Source of the DNA: an uncultured Latescibacterota bacterium
GTDB taxonomy: Bacteria > Latescibacterota > UBA2968
DNA: 64,000 nucleotides
Direction of reading: 5' to 3'
Assembly: GCA_958295785.1 (NCBI GenBank)
Contig: OY282377.1
Span: forward strand, 5,458,896-5,522,895
Made by a program: the position numbers and the translations under genes. This document shows, piece by piece, positions 33,095 through 43,278 of this stretch. Below the pieces are notes generated by a model, which was not told the DNA's origin, searched no databases, and saw only the letters and a list, made by a program, of their open reading frames with translations. The first letter of the stretch is position 1. Every line of letters starts with the position of its first letter.

Positions 33095-36000
33095 TTACCA
33101 TTCCTTCTTCCAAAACAACCCGACTGATTCTCGCGTCCGCCGGTTTTTTGTATCTTCATCCACCTCAACCACCTGGCCGGCCTCAAATGTCACGCCCGGC
33201 AACACTTCAAACTCCATCGCCACTTCGTAAGCCGTGCTCGAAATGTCGCGTGTATAACTCATAAAAAGCCGCTCGCCAATGTACTTGCCCAACCGAACCC
33301 GCGAAATATTGCCTTCGCCCATATCGACCTCCACCAGATCCAGATTCAGTTTTTGCCCGAGGCGTTGTCCCAAGCGATTTGCAGCAACGCCCAAAACGAG
33401 ATCCAGCGTGCCCCCGCGGGAAAACTTAAACCCGCTGACCGACCTGCCCGTCAGCAACAGCGCGACCATATCCCCCATATCCCCTTCCAACTGCGGCTCG
33501 CTCGCGAACGCGACCTGCGGATGCGCCAGCGTGCCGCCCACTGTCACAAAAATATCGACCGGCTCGGCCTGTGCGCCCTCTGCAATCACCGTGCGTACGC
33601 GCGTCTCTGCGCGGATATTCAGATCGGGATTCCCGTCGGGCCTGCCCTGAAACTGAATCTCGCCCCGCGTGATCCGCAAGCGGCGGTTTTGCAAAATGTA
33701 GTTGCCCCTGCGGCTCGCCAGCGCGCCGTAAATACGCAGGCCGCCGCGATCTTTGATCACATCGCCATCCCCCACAATTTCCACCTCAAAGGTCGGGTCG
33801 CGCACCCACACCTGTCGCTCGGCAGACACTTGCACATGCAGGGCCAAATTTTTTAGAAAATCCGATTCGTTGCTCGGCATTTCGAGCAATTCCGCCAAGC
33901 GAATCTCGGCCTGTTTCACAGCGAGTTTGCCCGCAATTTTCGCGCTTTTTGGCGTGCCTGTAAATCGCAAGTGCCCATCTGTCACCAGTTGAAGTTCGCG
34001 CCACGCAACGGGTTCAAATGCGTTTAGTCGCACCGATATATCCCACCTGCTCGGATAAAACCCATCGAGCGTCACGTCGCCAGATAGATTTGCCGAAGGC
34101 CCAACCGCAAAGCTGTCGATCTGAATTTTGCCACCTCCGACCACGGCCCGCCCAGAAACGGGTGCGTAAGCGCGATTGAGATCGGGCAGATCGATTGCGC
34201 CATCTTTGAGCTCGATCACCCCGCGAATATCGGGATCATCAAAACGCCCCCGCGCGTCCAAGTCCAGCGACAGCCCCCCGGAAATCCCCTCAGACGCATC
34301 GAAAAGCGCGTTCAAAGCCGTGTTGACCCCCAAGCCCTCAGATCGCTCTATCCCCGCCAATTTTGTTTTTTCATCGGCGACATCCAAAAGTGTGCGAAGC
34401 GCGATCTCCTCCGACTGTACGCGCAGGTGCATCTCCCCTGTTTCCGACAGGGGAAAACTGACCATCAGTTCCAGCACCTCGTTTTCATTTGGCACGACCC
34501 GCGCCTCCACGAGCAACCTGCCATTGCCATAAGACATCTCTGCGGTGGCATCGCCAAATCTCACGCCCATGACTTTCGCATTTGCAAGCGCGAAGCTGCC
34601 AAAAACGAGCGGATCGGTCAGGGTGCCGGCAAAAATCATGTCGCCATCGAGAATGCCGCCAGAACCCGAAACGCCCGCCACAAACGCCCACGGGCGCAAA
34701 TCCAAATTTTTCAACACCACTTCCACAGTTGCCTGAAAATCCCGCTGATCCCGCGCGACTAGGCGGCCCGCCGGCCCGGAAAGTGCCAACTGCCCGATTT
34801 GAACGCCCCGAACCGGCGAATACGCAAATCGAATCGGGCCTTCGTTGTTCAATTCCACCTCATCGACCCGAATGTGCAGGGAATCCACCGCCACTTGAAA
34901 ACGATCATCAGCCTGTTGCACGCGCCCCCAAAAAAAGACTTGGTCAGTCGCCAGCGCGTCATTGCCCAATAAAAACGAGGTTTCGCCGCGTGTATGCACC
35001 GCGTCGAGAAATACCGATTGCAACGCCCGTTCGCCCGAAACCAAGCTGTCGATTCGCAGCATCACAGCGCCCGAATCGGGGCGCGTCCACCGCGTATCGA
35101 GCGCGACGTTCCGCATTGCAATGCCCGCAACGGAGAGGCTATCCGCCGCGCCTTGTGCGGAAAAACCGGGCGCGTCCAATGTTCCCGACAAATCGCCCGA
35201 CAGCGACGCGGCGCCGGACAGATCAACGCCGACCACCTCGCCCACGGCCGCCAACTGCGAAACCTCCATTTGCCACTCGCCAGTCAAATTCATATCGCGC
35301 AAATCGGCGCGACCCTCGGCGGAAAACGCGCCCGCCGCGCCCGACATATCCGTGTGAAATTCGGATACCCCCGCGGAATCGACCGAAGCGGCCAGGCGAA
35401 AGCGATCTGTTGCGGCATTGCCCGCGATCTCGCCGGTCAACGCCACGGACAACGCGCGGCCCACAATGCCATCGACACGGCCCGCGGCTGTCAGGGAATC
35501 GCCCCACCTGTCCGTCCCCATCAAATCGGGCAACGCGACCTCTGCGCGGAGGCTGCCCACAACCGCGGGTTTGGGGCCAGCAGAGTCTGTGAGGACGCGC
35601 TCGATGTCGATCTGCACCTGCCCATTGCCCGTAAGGTGCGTTCCCCAATGCGGCAACCGCGCCGCGAAGTGATCGATAAAAACGCGCTGATCGGCGTATT
35701 TGACCTCGAGGGTCGCGTCTCGTATGTCGCCATCCGGCATTTGCACTTTGTCCACCGCAAGGCCCACGCGCCACGCATCATCGCGCCCAATGTCGATGCG
35801 CCCAGTCGCTCGCCCGACATTTTGGGGCATGCCGGGAAAATGTCCAATGTGCAAATCGCGGAATCGCAGTGCCCAGTCGCCGCGCCAATCTGCCCATCGC
35901 GCTCGCCCATCGCCTTTTATCTCGCCGCTCGACCCGCCCACAGCGATCTGCACGCGGAACAGGCCATCTGCCGCATCGCCGGCAAAACGCACGGAATCAA

Positions 36001-37012
36001 ACCGCGCTTCTCCCACTTGCACGCGCTGAAAAACGCCCTCAACCCCGCCTTCGCGCACGCCCGAGGAATCGATCCAGAGGTTGCCCATCCCTTTCAGAGC
36101 AAACCCGACCGCGTATTCCAAGGGGACGCCCCACTTGGACAGATCATCCACTGCGACATCGAAAACCGCATCGCCGCGCAGGTCAAACGGCGCGACGCTC
36201 AAGATGCCATTCAATTTTATGGAATCGGATATTCCGCTTTCCAGAATCGCTTCAGCGACCAGGGAATTCAGCCCGCCCTTCGCGCTGCCGCGCAACCGCA
36301 CTGCGCGTTTTGGCAGGTTGCCAACCCCCCTGATATCCGCCAGCCACAGAGAATCCGCTTCGATGCCGATATCCAATACGGGAGCGTCCAATTGCCGCAC
36401 CGTGCCACTGAGCAAAACGCGGGAATTATGGGTGTGCAGCGCCACCTCGTCCAACTGCAAGTCGCCCCCCTGCAACGCGGCAATGCCCGACAGATGGGTC
36501 ACCTCCAGCGGCGGGTCAAACTGCACGGATCGAAAACGCTTCAAAACCGCGCGGTAGCCCGATCCATCTGCAAATAGCGCGCCCGTCAGCGCGATATCGC
36601 GCACATGCGTGCCATCCACCACGACATCGGCATCCGCGATCTCCAGCGAGTCGATATTCACATCCACAGGCAAGGAAACCTGCGGAAACGCGGACTTTTC
36701 GCCCGAAGCATCGATATGCACCTCTGCCCCTGATATTTTTAGCCGATGCACAGTCGCCCGCCCGATCAGCAAACCCCAGATATTGTACGCCACATCGAGC
36801 GTATCCACCTGTGCCCAGTCGCCAATCCGCACATCCACCGCACGCCAATCGCGCAGCGGATTGCCCCGAATCTCGCCGACTTGCAGAACGCGCGGCGCCA
36901 ATCCGCGCAAAACACCGTTGGCATAGCCCCCTGCGAGCAGCATCAGCGTTCCAGCCAGCACAATGCCTGTTCCAACGGCGACGCAGATCGATTTTTTCAT
37001 TCGCGAGGTCAT
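33095..37012 (-). CDS. tamB: TamB-like translocation and assembly protein (DUF490)
   Basis: 1305 residues, typical TamB/YtfN size. N-terminal signal anchor (MKKSICVAVG to about residue 30), then a very long beta-helical AsmA-like region with repeated amphipathic strands, and a C-terminal DUF490 domain (GGTLAHPQVAFAS, LLTGRSVSGF, LGKYIGERLFMSYTRDIS). It spans the periplasm, and the family moves lipids or outer-membrane proteins between membranes together with a BamA-type barrel, which is not in the window. AGGAG lies seven bases before the ATG at 37012. A second ATG is at 37000. Confidence 0.9.
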   Translation of the reverse strand: MTSRMKKSICVAVGTGIVLAGTLMLLAGGYANGVLRGLAPRVLQVGEIRGNPLRDWRAVDVRIGDWAQVDTLDVAYNIWGLLIGRATVHRLKISGAEVHIDASGEKSAFPQVSLPVDVNIDSLEIADADVVVDGTHVRDIALTGALFADGSGYRAVLKRFRSVQFDPPLEVTHLSGIAALQGGDLQLDEVALHTHNSRVLLSGTVRQLDAPVLDIGIEADSLWLADIRGVGNLPKRAVRLRGSAKGGLNSLVAEAILESGISDSIKLNGILSVAPFDLRGDAVFDVAVDDLSKWGVPLEYAVGFALKGMGNLWIDSSGVREGGVEGVFQRVQVGEARFDSVRFAGDAADGLFRVQIAVGGSSGEIKGDGRARWADWRGDWALRFRDLHIGHFPGMPQNVGRATGRIDIGRDDAWRVGLAVDKVQMPDGDIRDATLEVKYADQRVFIDHFAARLPHWGTHLTGNGQVQIDIERVLTDSAGPKPAVVGSLRAEVALPDLMGTDRWGDSLTAAGRVDGIVGRALSVALTGEIAGNAATDRFRLAASVDSAGVSEFHTDMSGAAGAFSAEGRADLRDMNLTGEWQMEVSQLAAVGEVVGVDLSGAASLSGDLSGTLDAPGFSAQGAADSLSVAGIAMRNVALDTRWTRPDSGAVMLRIDSLVSGERALQSVFLDAVHTRGETSFLLGNDALATDQVFFWGRVQQADDRFQVAVDSLHIRVDEVELNNEGPIRFAYSPVRGVQIGQLALSGPAGRLVARDQRDFQATVEVVLKNLDLRPWAFVAGVSGSGGILDGDMIFAGTLTDPLVFGSFALANAKVMGVRFGDATAEMSYGNGRLLVEARVVPNENEVLELMVSFPLSETGEMHLRVQSEEIALRTLLDVADEKTKLAGIERSEGLGVNTALNALFDASEGISGGLSLDLDARGRFDDPDIRGVIELKDGAIDLPDLNRAYAPVSGRAVVGGGKIQIDSFAVGPSANLSGDVTLDGFYPSRWDISVRLNAFEPVAWRELQLVTDGHLRFTGTPKSAKIAGKLAVKQAEIRLAELLEMPSNESDFLKNLALHVQVSAERQVWVRDPTFEVEIVGDGDVIKDRGGLRIYGALASRRGNYILQNRRLRITRGEIQFQGRPDGNPDLNIRAETRVRTVIAEGAQAEPVDIFVTVGGTLAHPQVAFASEPQLEGDMGDMVALLLTGRSVSGFKFSRGGTLDLVLGVAANRLGQRLGQKLNLDLVEVDMGEGNISRVRLGKYIGERLFMSYTRDISSTAYEVAMEFEVLPGVTFEAGQVVEVDEDTKNRRTRESVGLFWKKEW

Positions 37013-37086
37013 TTTAGGCTCCTAAGCGATCAGTAGTCAGTCCGCCCGGACCATCATCCACCCGAAGGTGAGAGGCGAGACGTAAT

Positions 37087-37570
37087 ACTAAATTGATTTT
37101 CTGTTGGCCTGATGCGATATGCGACTCGCAAATGATTCCCTTGACCTTACGCAGTCATTCAGAGAAGCCATTGCAAGAATGCCATCGCAAAATACCATTC
37201 CAAAAAGCCATCGCGCACAGCGCGCAAGGCCGTCTCGCAACCCACATTCATCTTGCAACCCACCTTGCAGGCCAACGCAGGTCGTCCTATTACAAAAGCG
37301 ATTTGCGCTGTGCCAGCCTCTCGGCGCATGAGAGCGGCATTTTTGAACTGCTGGGGCAGTTGTACCCCGCTCGCCTACTTTTTTTGCTGTTGAAAAAAAG
37401 TCGGTCGCCGCACGCCGTAGGCACAGGCGTAGCCAACGCATCGAAGGCAACCCATGCGGAGGCAGAACCAAACGCTTGAGACGAGCAACGCATGTCTCTA
37501 CGGAATGTCTGTTCCTCATTCATCCCTGATGGGAGGCAGGATACGGACAACTTAAAAGCAAATTGGTATA
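37087..37570 (-). repeat. Long interspersed repeat, copy 2
   Basis: About 484 bases. The left end ACTAAATTGATTTTCTGTTG and right end CAAATTGGTATA match copies 1 and 3. It contains GCATTTTTGAACTGCTGGGG and the poly-T/poly-A patch. A 143-codon minus-strand frame runs through it, but its register is not kept in copy 1. The rest of the gap to 37732 shows no gene. Confidence 0.82.
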
Positions 37571-37732
37571 AGATGCAAGAAGGCCGCTCCAAGCCCCAAC
37601 TCCTCAAGCTCTCAGAAGCTGTTTTAAATCCCATTTCCACAAAATTCTTGCACGTTTTTTCGCTCTGTTATATGTTTTGACGTGACCTTGGCACATGTCT
37701 GTGCCCCGCTTTGAACCCTTTTGGAGGACGCA

Positions 37733-40372
37733 ATGGCGAACGAAAAGTACGTTTATTTTTTTGGCGATGGCAAGGCCGAAGGATCGGCGCAAATGCGGAA
37801 CTTGCTCGGTGGCAAGGGCGCGAATCTGGCAGAAATGTCGGGCTTGGGCATTCCCGTGCCGGCCGGATTTACCATTACCACCGAAGTTTGCACGTATTAT
37901 TACGCCCACGATAAAACCTATCCCCCCGCGCTTGAAGCACAGGTGATGGACAACCTCGCCGAGCTCGAGACTGTGATGGGCGGCAAATTCGGCGATGCGG
38001 CAAACCCGTTGCTCTTGTCTGTGCGGTCGGGCTCGCGCGTTTCCATGCCCGGCATGATGGAAACCGTGCTCAACCTGGGCCTCAACGACGCCATTACAGA
38101 AGGGATCATCGCCCGCACCGACAACCCGCGCTTTGGGTGGGATTCCTATCGCCGGTTTATTCAGACGTATGGCGATGTGGTGATGGGCGTGGCTGCCGAA
38201 GGCCGAGAGTTGGACCCCTTTGAAGTCGCCATTGATGAAGTCAAGGAAAAGCGCGGCATTAAAGACGACCTCGACCTGACAGTGGATGACCTCAAAACAC
38301 TGGTTGACATGTTCAAAGCCATTGTCCGAAAACGCACGGGGCAAAATTTTCCCACGGATCCGGTCGAACAACTCTGGGGTGGGATTGGCGCGGTGTTCGG
38401 CTCGTGGCAAGCAAATCGCGCGATTACCTATCGCCGGCTAAACGACATTCCCTCGGACTGGGGCACGGCGGTCAATGTGCAGGCGATGGTTTATGGCAAC
38501 ATGGGCGACGACTGCGCCACAGGGGTTGCATTTACCCGCGATCCCTCGACAGGTGAAAATGCGTTTTACGGCGAGTTTCTCACCAACGCGCAGGGCGAGG
38601 ATGTGGTCGCAGGCGTGCGGACGCCCGAGCCCGTGGCCAAAATGGCGCGCGAACTGCCCGGCGCGTATCGAACCCTCGAGGGCATTTATCAGACGCTGGA
38701 AAAGCACTACCGCGATATGCAAGATATCGAATTTACCGTGCAGCAGGGCAAATTGTGGATGTTGCAAACCCGCAATGGCAAGCGCACCGCTGCCGCTGCG
38801 GTCAAAATTGCCGTGGACATGGTCAGGGAGGGCTTGATTACCCAACGAGAAGCCGTGCAGCGCGTTGAACCGGGTCAACTCGACCAACTCCTGCATCCCA
38901 CCTTTGACCCAGAAGCCGAACGGCAGGTGCTGGCCGTGGGCTTGCCCGCGTCGCCGGGCGCGGCTTCGGGCAAAGTCGTTTTTCTGGCGGAAGAAGCCGA
39001 AGAAGAAGCCGCACAGGGCGAACGGGTTTTGTTGGTGCGCCTCGAGACGTCGCCCGAAGACATTGGGGGCATGAACGCCGCGCAGGGCATTCTCACGGCA
39101 CGCGGGGGCATGACCTCTCACGCCGCTGTGGTCGCACGCGGGATGGGCAAGTGCTGTGTGGCCGGTTGTGGCGATTTGGCAATCGATTACAAAGCGAATC
39201 AGTTTTCTGTTGGCGATGTGGTCGTCAAAGGCGGGGATTGGGTCTCGATAGACGGTTCGACGGGCGAAGTCATGCTCGGTCAAGTGCCCACGCAAGAGCC
39301 CGGACTCTCGGGCGATTTTGCCACCTTGATGGGCTGGGCAGACGAGTTTCGCAAACTCAATGTGCGTACCAACGCGGACACGCCGCACGATTCGGCGGTT
39401 GCACGCGAGTTTGGCGCCGAGGGCATTGGCCTGTGCCGCACCGAACACATGTTCTTTGAAGGCGACCGCATCAATATTGTGCGCGAAATGATTCTCGCCG
39501 ATGACGAAGCGGGTCGCCGCCGCGCCTTGAAAAAATTGTTGCCCATTCAGCGCGGTGATTTTGAGGGAATTTTCAATGCGATGGCCGGGTTGCCCGTGAC
39601 CATTCGCCTGCTCGACCCGCCCCTGCACGAGTTTTTGCCGCACGAGAGCGAGCAACAGCGCGAAATGGCGCGGCGTCTCGATACGTCGCTGCGCGTCATT
39701 CAAGACAAGGTCGAATCCCTCGATGAATTTAATCCCATGCTCGGGCATCGCGGTTGCAGGTTGGGCATCACCTATCCCGAAATTTACGAAATGCAGGCGC
39801 GCGCCATTTTGGAAGCCGCCGCGAACGTGGGATCCAAAGCCGTTCCCGAGATCATGATCCCCCTGGTTGGCGCGGTCAAAGAGTTCACCGAACTCAAGGC
39901 CATGACGGATCGCGTGGCCCGCGATGTGGCGAGAGAGACCGGCACCCACGTCTCGTATTTGGTGGGCACGATGATCGAAATCCCCCGCGCTGCCCTCACC
40001 GCCGCCGAAATTGCCGAACACGCACACTTTTTTTCGTTTGGCACCAACGATCTCACGCAAATGACTTATGGGTATTCGCGCGACGACGCGGGCAAATTCT
40101 TGGGCGAATACGTGGAGAAGGGCATTTTGGAAAACGATCCCTTCCAAACCCTCGACCAAACCGGCGTGGGGCAACTCGTCGAACTCGGCACGCAAAACGG
40201 CCGCCGCGCCCGCGCAGACCTCAAGGTGGGCATCTGCGGCGAACACGGCGGGGATCCGGCCTCGGTACACTTTTGCCACAACATTGGCATGGATTACGTG
40301 TCGTGCTCGCCCTTCCGCGTGCCCATCGCCCGCCTGGCCGCCGCGCACGCTGCACTATCAGACGAGACGTGA
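37733..40372 (+). CDS. ppdK: Pyruvate, phosphate dikinase
   Basis: 879 residues from the ATG at 37733 with GGAGG upstream. Three domains in order: an N-terminal nucleotide-binding part ([23 protein letters not shown] pieces, [15 protein letters not shown]), a central phosphohistidine domain with [15 protein letters not shown] (H463), and a C-terminal PEP/pyruvate barrel with GEHGGDP preceded by the catalytic Cys835. It interconverts pyruvate + ATP + Pi with PEP + AMP + PPi in the cytoplasm, for PPi-linked glycolysis or gluconeogenesis. It is a single-gene unit followed by a strong terminator. Confidence 0.97.
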   Translation: MANEKYVYFFGDGKAEGSAQMRNLLGGKGANLAEMSGLGIPVPAGFTITTEVCTYYYAHDKTYPPALEAQVMDNLAELETVMGGKFGDAANPLLLSVRSGSRVSMPGMMETVLNLGLNDAITEGIIARTDNPRFGWDSYRRFIQTYGDVVMGVAAEGRELDPFEVAIDEVKEKRGIKDDLDLTVDDLKTLVDMFKAIVRKRTGQNFPTDPVEQLWGGIGAVFGSWQANRAITYRRLNDIPSDWGTAVNVQAMVYGNMGDDCATGVAFTRDPSTGENAFYGEFLTNAQGEDVVAGVRTPEPVAKMARELPGAYRTLEGIYQTLEKHYRDMQDIEFTVQQGKLWMLQTRNGKRTAAAAVKIAVDMVREGLITQREAVQRVEPGQLDQLLHPTFDPEAERQVLAVGLPASPGAASGKVVFLAEEAEEEAAQGERVLLVRLETSPEDIGGMNAAQGILTARGGMTSHAAVVARGMGKCCVAGCGDLAIDYKANQFSVGDVVVKGGDWVSIDGSTGEVMLGQVPTQEPGLSGDFATLMGWADEFRKLNVRTNADTPHDSAVAREFGAEGIGLCRTEHMFFEGDRINIVREMILADDEAGRRRALKKLLPIQRGDFEGIFNAMAGLPVTIRLLDPPLHEFLPHESEQQREMARRLDTSLRVIQDKVESLDEFNPMLGHRGCRLGITYPEIYEMQARAILEAAANVGSKAVPEIMIPLVGAVKEFTELKAMTDRVARDVARETGTHVSYLVGTMIEIPRAALTAAEIAEHAHFFSFGTNDLTQMTYGYSRDDAGKFLGEYVEKGILENDPFQTLDQTGVGQLVELGTQNGRRARADLKVGICGEHGGDPASVHFCHNIGMDYVSCSPFRVPIARLAAAHAALSDET

Positions 40373-40410
40373 ATGCGATAGACATTCTTTGCTGTTGCTC
40401 ATGTACCCTC

Positions 40411-40439
40411 AAAACCCACGCCTTTAAGGCGTGGGTTTT
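40411..40439 (+). terminator. Terminator of ppdK
   Basis: AAAACCCACGCC at 40411-40422 pairs with GGCGTGGGTTTT at 40428-40439 around a 5-base loop. It lies 38 bases after the stop. Confidence 0.9.
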
Positions 40440-40502
40440 AAATTTGACTTTTCGAGATTCGATAGTTATTTGGTCTCCGCGTGGATTAGTTGACATTTGG
40501 TT

Positions 40503-40652
40503 TCAAGGTGATGAGGGTGGCAGCAGACGCCACTGACCCGCCTCAATGAATCGTTTGCAGTCGGCTTCCTGTCCGACATAGGCGTGAGGGCATTCTCGCA
40601 CAAAGGCGAGAATTTTAGGCCAGTGTTTCGCAGGGATAGTAATTTTTGACAT
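40503..40652 (-). pseudogene. Remnant of an IS5-type transposase N terminus with internal deletion
   Basis: A 49-codon frame reads MSKITIPAKHWPKILAFVRE, continues CPHAYVGQEADCKRFIEAG and ends QWRLLPPSSP. It matches the N terminus of IS5-family OrfA proteins, where FIEA..LW...SGAQWRLLP is expected. About 8 residues between FIEA and GQWRLLP are missing. No inverted ends or C-terminal half remain. TTGACAATTG and TTGTTATTCT upstream could be an old promoter. It has no relation to the intact IS5 at 28843. Confidence 0.6.
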
Positions 40653-40690
40653 ACACACAGAATAACAAAAATATCTCAATTGTCAACACG

Positions 40691-40719
40691 ACCTAAATTG
40701 ATTTTCTGTTGGCCTGATG
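40691..40719 (+). repeat. Solo end of the long interspersed repeat
   Basis: TAAATTGATTTTCTGTTGGC followed by CTGATG, the same as the left end of copy 2 (37087-37114), without the body of the repeat. It lies just before the PhyH-HEAT gene. Confidence 0.75.
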
Positions 40720-40749
40720 GGTATAAGACAGCTTCATAGGAGGCAGACG

Positions 40750-42102
40750 ATGGACCTGAAATCTCATTTGTTGGATGACGATGCGATGTTGCATTTTATT
40801 GCGCGGGGGTTTTGCGTGGTCAAGACGCAGGTCGCGCCGCGCATTCACGCGCAGATCTTGGTCGATGCTGAACGGGCGATGGCACAGGGCAATCCGGGCA
40901 ATGATATTTTGCACGCCGCGCCGGGGTTGGATGAAGTTTTTGCCGACCCTGCGATGGTGGGCGCGCTGTCGAGCATTTTGGGCGATTCATATCAGATGCA
41001 CTGCCACAGGCATTGCCATCTCAATCGTGCGGGTTCAGAAGGCCGGCGGTTTCACCAAGACGGGTCGCCGCGGCGGTTTCAGGGATGGAGCCGGCCATGG
41101 CGGCGGCACCATCGCCCGCGCACTGTGATGGCGATTTATTACCCGCACGAAACGCCGATAGCGATGGGGCCGACCGGGGTGATTCCAGGAACGCAGTATT
41201 GCGGCGCGCAACTGGAAAATGCGTTTGCCTACGAGTTTCGTTTTGCGGTGGCAGAACCGGGCGATGTGTTGCTCGTGCATTTTGATTTGTGGCATCGAGT
41301 GTCCGATAATGTCAGTGATCGCGACCGATATATGATGAAATTTTTGTTTCAGCGCGCAGAAGAGCCGACCGCGCCGAGTTGGGCATCGCGTTTTGAGCCG
41401 GATTTTGACGCGCTCACAGACCGCCTAAAACCCGATCATCCGTCCGATGCGTTGTTGCATCATCCGCTCGCGTGGGAGTTTATGTGGCGCTGGTTGCGCG
41501 GTGCATCCCCACCCGAATGGGGCGATGACGCGCCGGTTTCCGTCGACGATGCGATGAGCAATTTGAACAGCGCAGATCCCGACGCAGTGCTCAATGCGAC
41601 CTACGCACTGGGGCGGTTGGGCAAGCGCGCTGTGCCCGCGTTGATGGATGTGTTGCTGGCGCGCGATGAAGACCTGCGCGAGCATGTGCCCGCGGCCCTG
41701 TCTGCCACGGGCGGTCATGCGGTTGGCGCGCTCGTCGATGCCTTGGCGCATTCGGATGATTGGGTGCGTGCAACGGCTGCCGATACCTTGGGCGATATCG
41801 GTTTGCCGGCCCTCGGCGCGTTGCCCGCGATTCGCCGCGCACTTTTGGATGAGTGCGATTGGGTGCGCCACAATGCAGCGCGTGCATTGGCAATTTGGGG
41901 CAAAGCCGCCGCAGTGGCCCGCGATGATTTGCTGGCCGCATTGAAAGACGCGGAGCCGTTTGTGGGCTTTAACGCGCTGACGGCACTGGCACACATGGAT
42001 TGTATTGATGCACGGGTGCTGCCGCTGCTAAAAGCAATGCAAGACCACGCGCACGGGCGATTGCGCTACCAAGTCCACGAGGTCTTGCGCCGGGTTGCCT
42101 GA
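40750..42102 (+). CDS. PhyH-type dioxygenase fused to a HEAT-repeat domain
   Basis: 450 residues from the ATG at 40750, with TAGGAGG eight bases before. The N-terminal ~230 residues form a phytanoyl-CoA dioxygenase domain with H102-Q-D104 (RFHQDGSP), a basic linker PRRFQGWSRPWRRHHRPRT and distal His182 (FDLWHRVSDN). Residues about 265-450 are HEAT/PBS-lyase-like repeats: LNATYALGRLGKRAVPALMD, AGGH-type units, DWVRATAADTLGDIG and DWVRHNAARALAIWG. The repeats could dock a partner protein that is the oxygenase substrate. I know of no characterised enzyme with this fusion; the role is open. Confidence 0.83.
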   Translation: MDLKSHLLDDDAMLHFIARGFCVVKTQVAPRIHAQILVDAERAMAQGNPGNDILHAAPGLDEVFADPAMVGALSSILGDSYQMHCHRHCHLNRAGSEGRRFHQDGSPRRFQGWSRPWRRHHRPRTVMAIYYPHETPIAMGPTGVIPGTQYCGAQLENAFAYEFRFAVAEPGDVLLVHFDLWHRVSDNVSDRDRYMMKFLFQRAEEPTAPSWASRFEPDFDALTDRLKPDHPSDALLHHPLAWEFMWRWLRGASPPEWGDDAPVSVDDAMSNLNSADPDAVLNATYALGRLGKRAVPALMDVLLARDEDLREHVPAALSATGGHAVGALVDALAHSDDWVRATAADTLGDIGLPALGALPAIRRALLDECDWVRHNAARALAIWGKAAAVARDDLLAALKDAEPFVGFNALTALAHMDCIDARVLPLLKAMQDHAHGRLRYQVHEVLRRVA

Positions 42103-42210
42103 CCGCCGTGCATGTTAAATAACGGATCGCGCCGCTGATGCCCGTTTATGAAGGCGATAGCGAGGAAATTGAATGGAATCGCGTTCTCGGGCCAGCCTTG
42201 GTGTAATGCT

Positions 42211-43263
42211 ATGAAAATTGCCGTTCTCATTTCCGGTGGTGTCGATAGTTCTGTGGCTTTGAGTTTGTTGAAAAACGAAGGCCACGATCTGACGGCATTT
42301 TACTTAAAAGTGTGGCTCGAAGACGAACGCGCTTTTGCGGGGGATTGTCCCTGGGAGATCGACCTGAAATTTGTGCGGGCCGTGTGCGAACAACTCGATG
42401 TGCCGCTTAAAGTGATCCCTCTGCAAGCGGAGTATCTCGACCGGGTGGTGGCCTACGCGCTGGATGAATTGCGCGCGGGGCGCACCCCAAGTCCAGATAT
42501 TTTTTGCAACCAGCGGATCAAGTTCGGCGCGTTTTTCGATCATATTGACCGCAGTTATGAAAAAGTGGCAACCGGGCATTACGCACAGATTGCAGCGCGC
42601 AATGGGGGTTTTCAATTGAAACGCGCGCCCGATCCGGTCAAGGATCAGACGTATTTTTTGTCGGGCCTGCACCAAGCGCAGATCGCGCATGCCCTGTTTC
42701 CCATTGGACATTTGACAAAGCCCGAGGTGCGCGCATTGGCGCGGGATTTCGATTTGCCCAATCGAGCGCGGAAAGACAGTCAGGGAATCTGTTTTTTGGG
42801 CAAGATCAGGTATGCGGATTTTATCGCCTTTCACTTGGGCGATAAAACAGGCGATATTATCGACCGGGAAACAGGGCGAATTTTGGGGCGACATCGCGGC
42901 TATTATTACTATACCATCGGGCAGCGGTATGGCCTGGGCTTGGGCGGGGGGCCGTGGTATGTGGTGGAAAAAGATGTGGCGAACAATGTCATTTTTGTAT
43001 CCCACGCCACGCGGTATGCAGATGCGTCACGAGATCGTTTTGTGGTGGCAAATCCCAATTGGATTGCAGAACCACCGGACAAGACAACCTTGCAATTAAA
43101 ACTGCGCCACGGGCCAGCGTTGATCGGCTGTACAATTACACACGCGGACAACAACCGATTGTCTGTCACCCTTGCAAAAAAAGACTCGGGCATTGCGCCC
43201 GGTCAATTTGCCGTGTTTTACGATGGCGATGTCTGTCTGGGCAGTGCGGTGATTGATACTTGA
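42211..43263 (+). CDS. mnmA: tRNA-specific 2-thiouridylase MnmA
   Basis: 350 residues from the ATG at 42211; the upstream in-frame ATG at 42148 adds residues before the conserved MKIAVLISGG. PP-loop SGGVDSS at 8-14; catalytic cysteines C99 (FCNQRIKF) and C194 (GICFLG); the TGHYA motif and the DQTYFLSGL motif are present. It thiolates U34 of tRNA Lys/Glu/Gln using a persulfide relay. It lacks a strong ribosome binding site. It is unusual only in being slightly short at the N terminus. Confidence 0.95.
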   Translation: MKIAVLISGGVDSSVALSLLKNEGHDLTAFYLKVWLEDERAFAGDCPWEIDLKFVRAVCEQLDVPLKVIPLQAEYLDRVVAYALDELRAGRTPSPDIFCNQRIKFGAFFDHIDRSYEKVATGHYAQIAARNGGFQLKRAPDPVKDQTYFLSGLHQAQIAHALFPIGHLTKPEVRALARDFDLPNRARKDSQGICFLGKIRYADFIAFHLGDKTGDIIDRETGRILGRHRGYYYYTIGQRYGLGLGGGPWYVVEKDVANNVIFVSHATRYADASRDRFVVANPNWIAEPPDKTTLQLKLRHGPALIGCTITHADNNRLSVTLAKKDSGIAPGQFAVFYDGDVCLGSAVIDT

Positions 43264-43278
43264 GAGGTAATACCAATT

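Noticed and set aside
34994-36577. A 527-codon plus frame within tamB
   Set aside because: Antisense shadow of tamB. Low-complexity His/Arg/Ala composition.
37088-37519. Open frames in the long repeats (37088-37519, 49171-49575, 9337-9732) as a protein family
   Set aside because: The frames partly align but starts, ends and one homopolymer register differ between copies, and no ribosome sites are present. The DNA repeat explains the similarity.
38438-40348. A 636-codon minus frame opposite ppdK
   Set aside because: The ppdK assignment is certain and the opposite frame has no domain or ribosome binding site.
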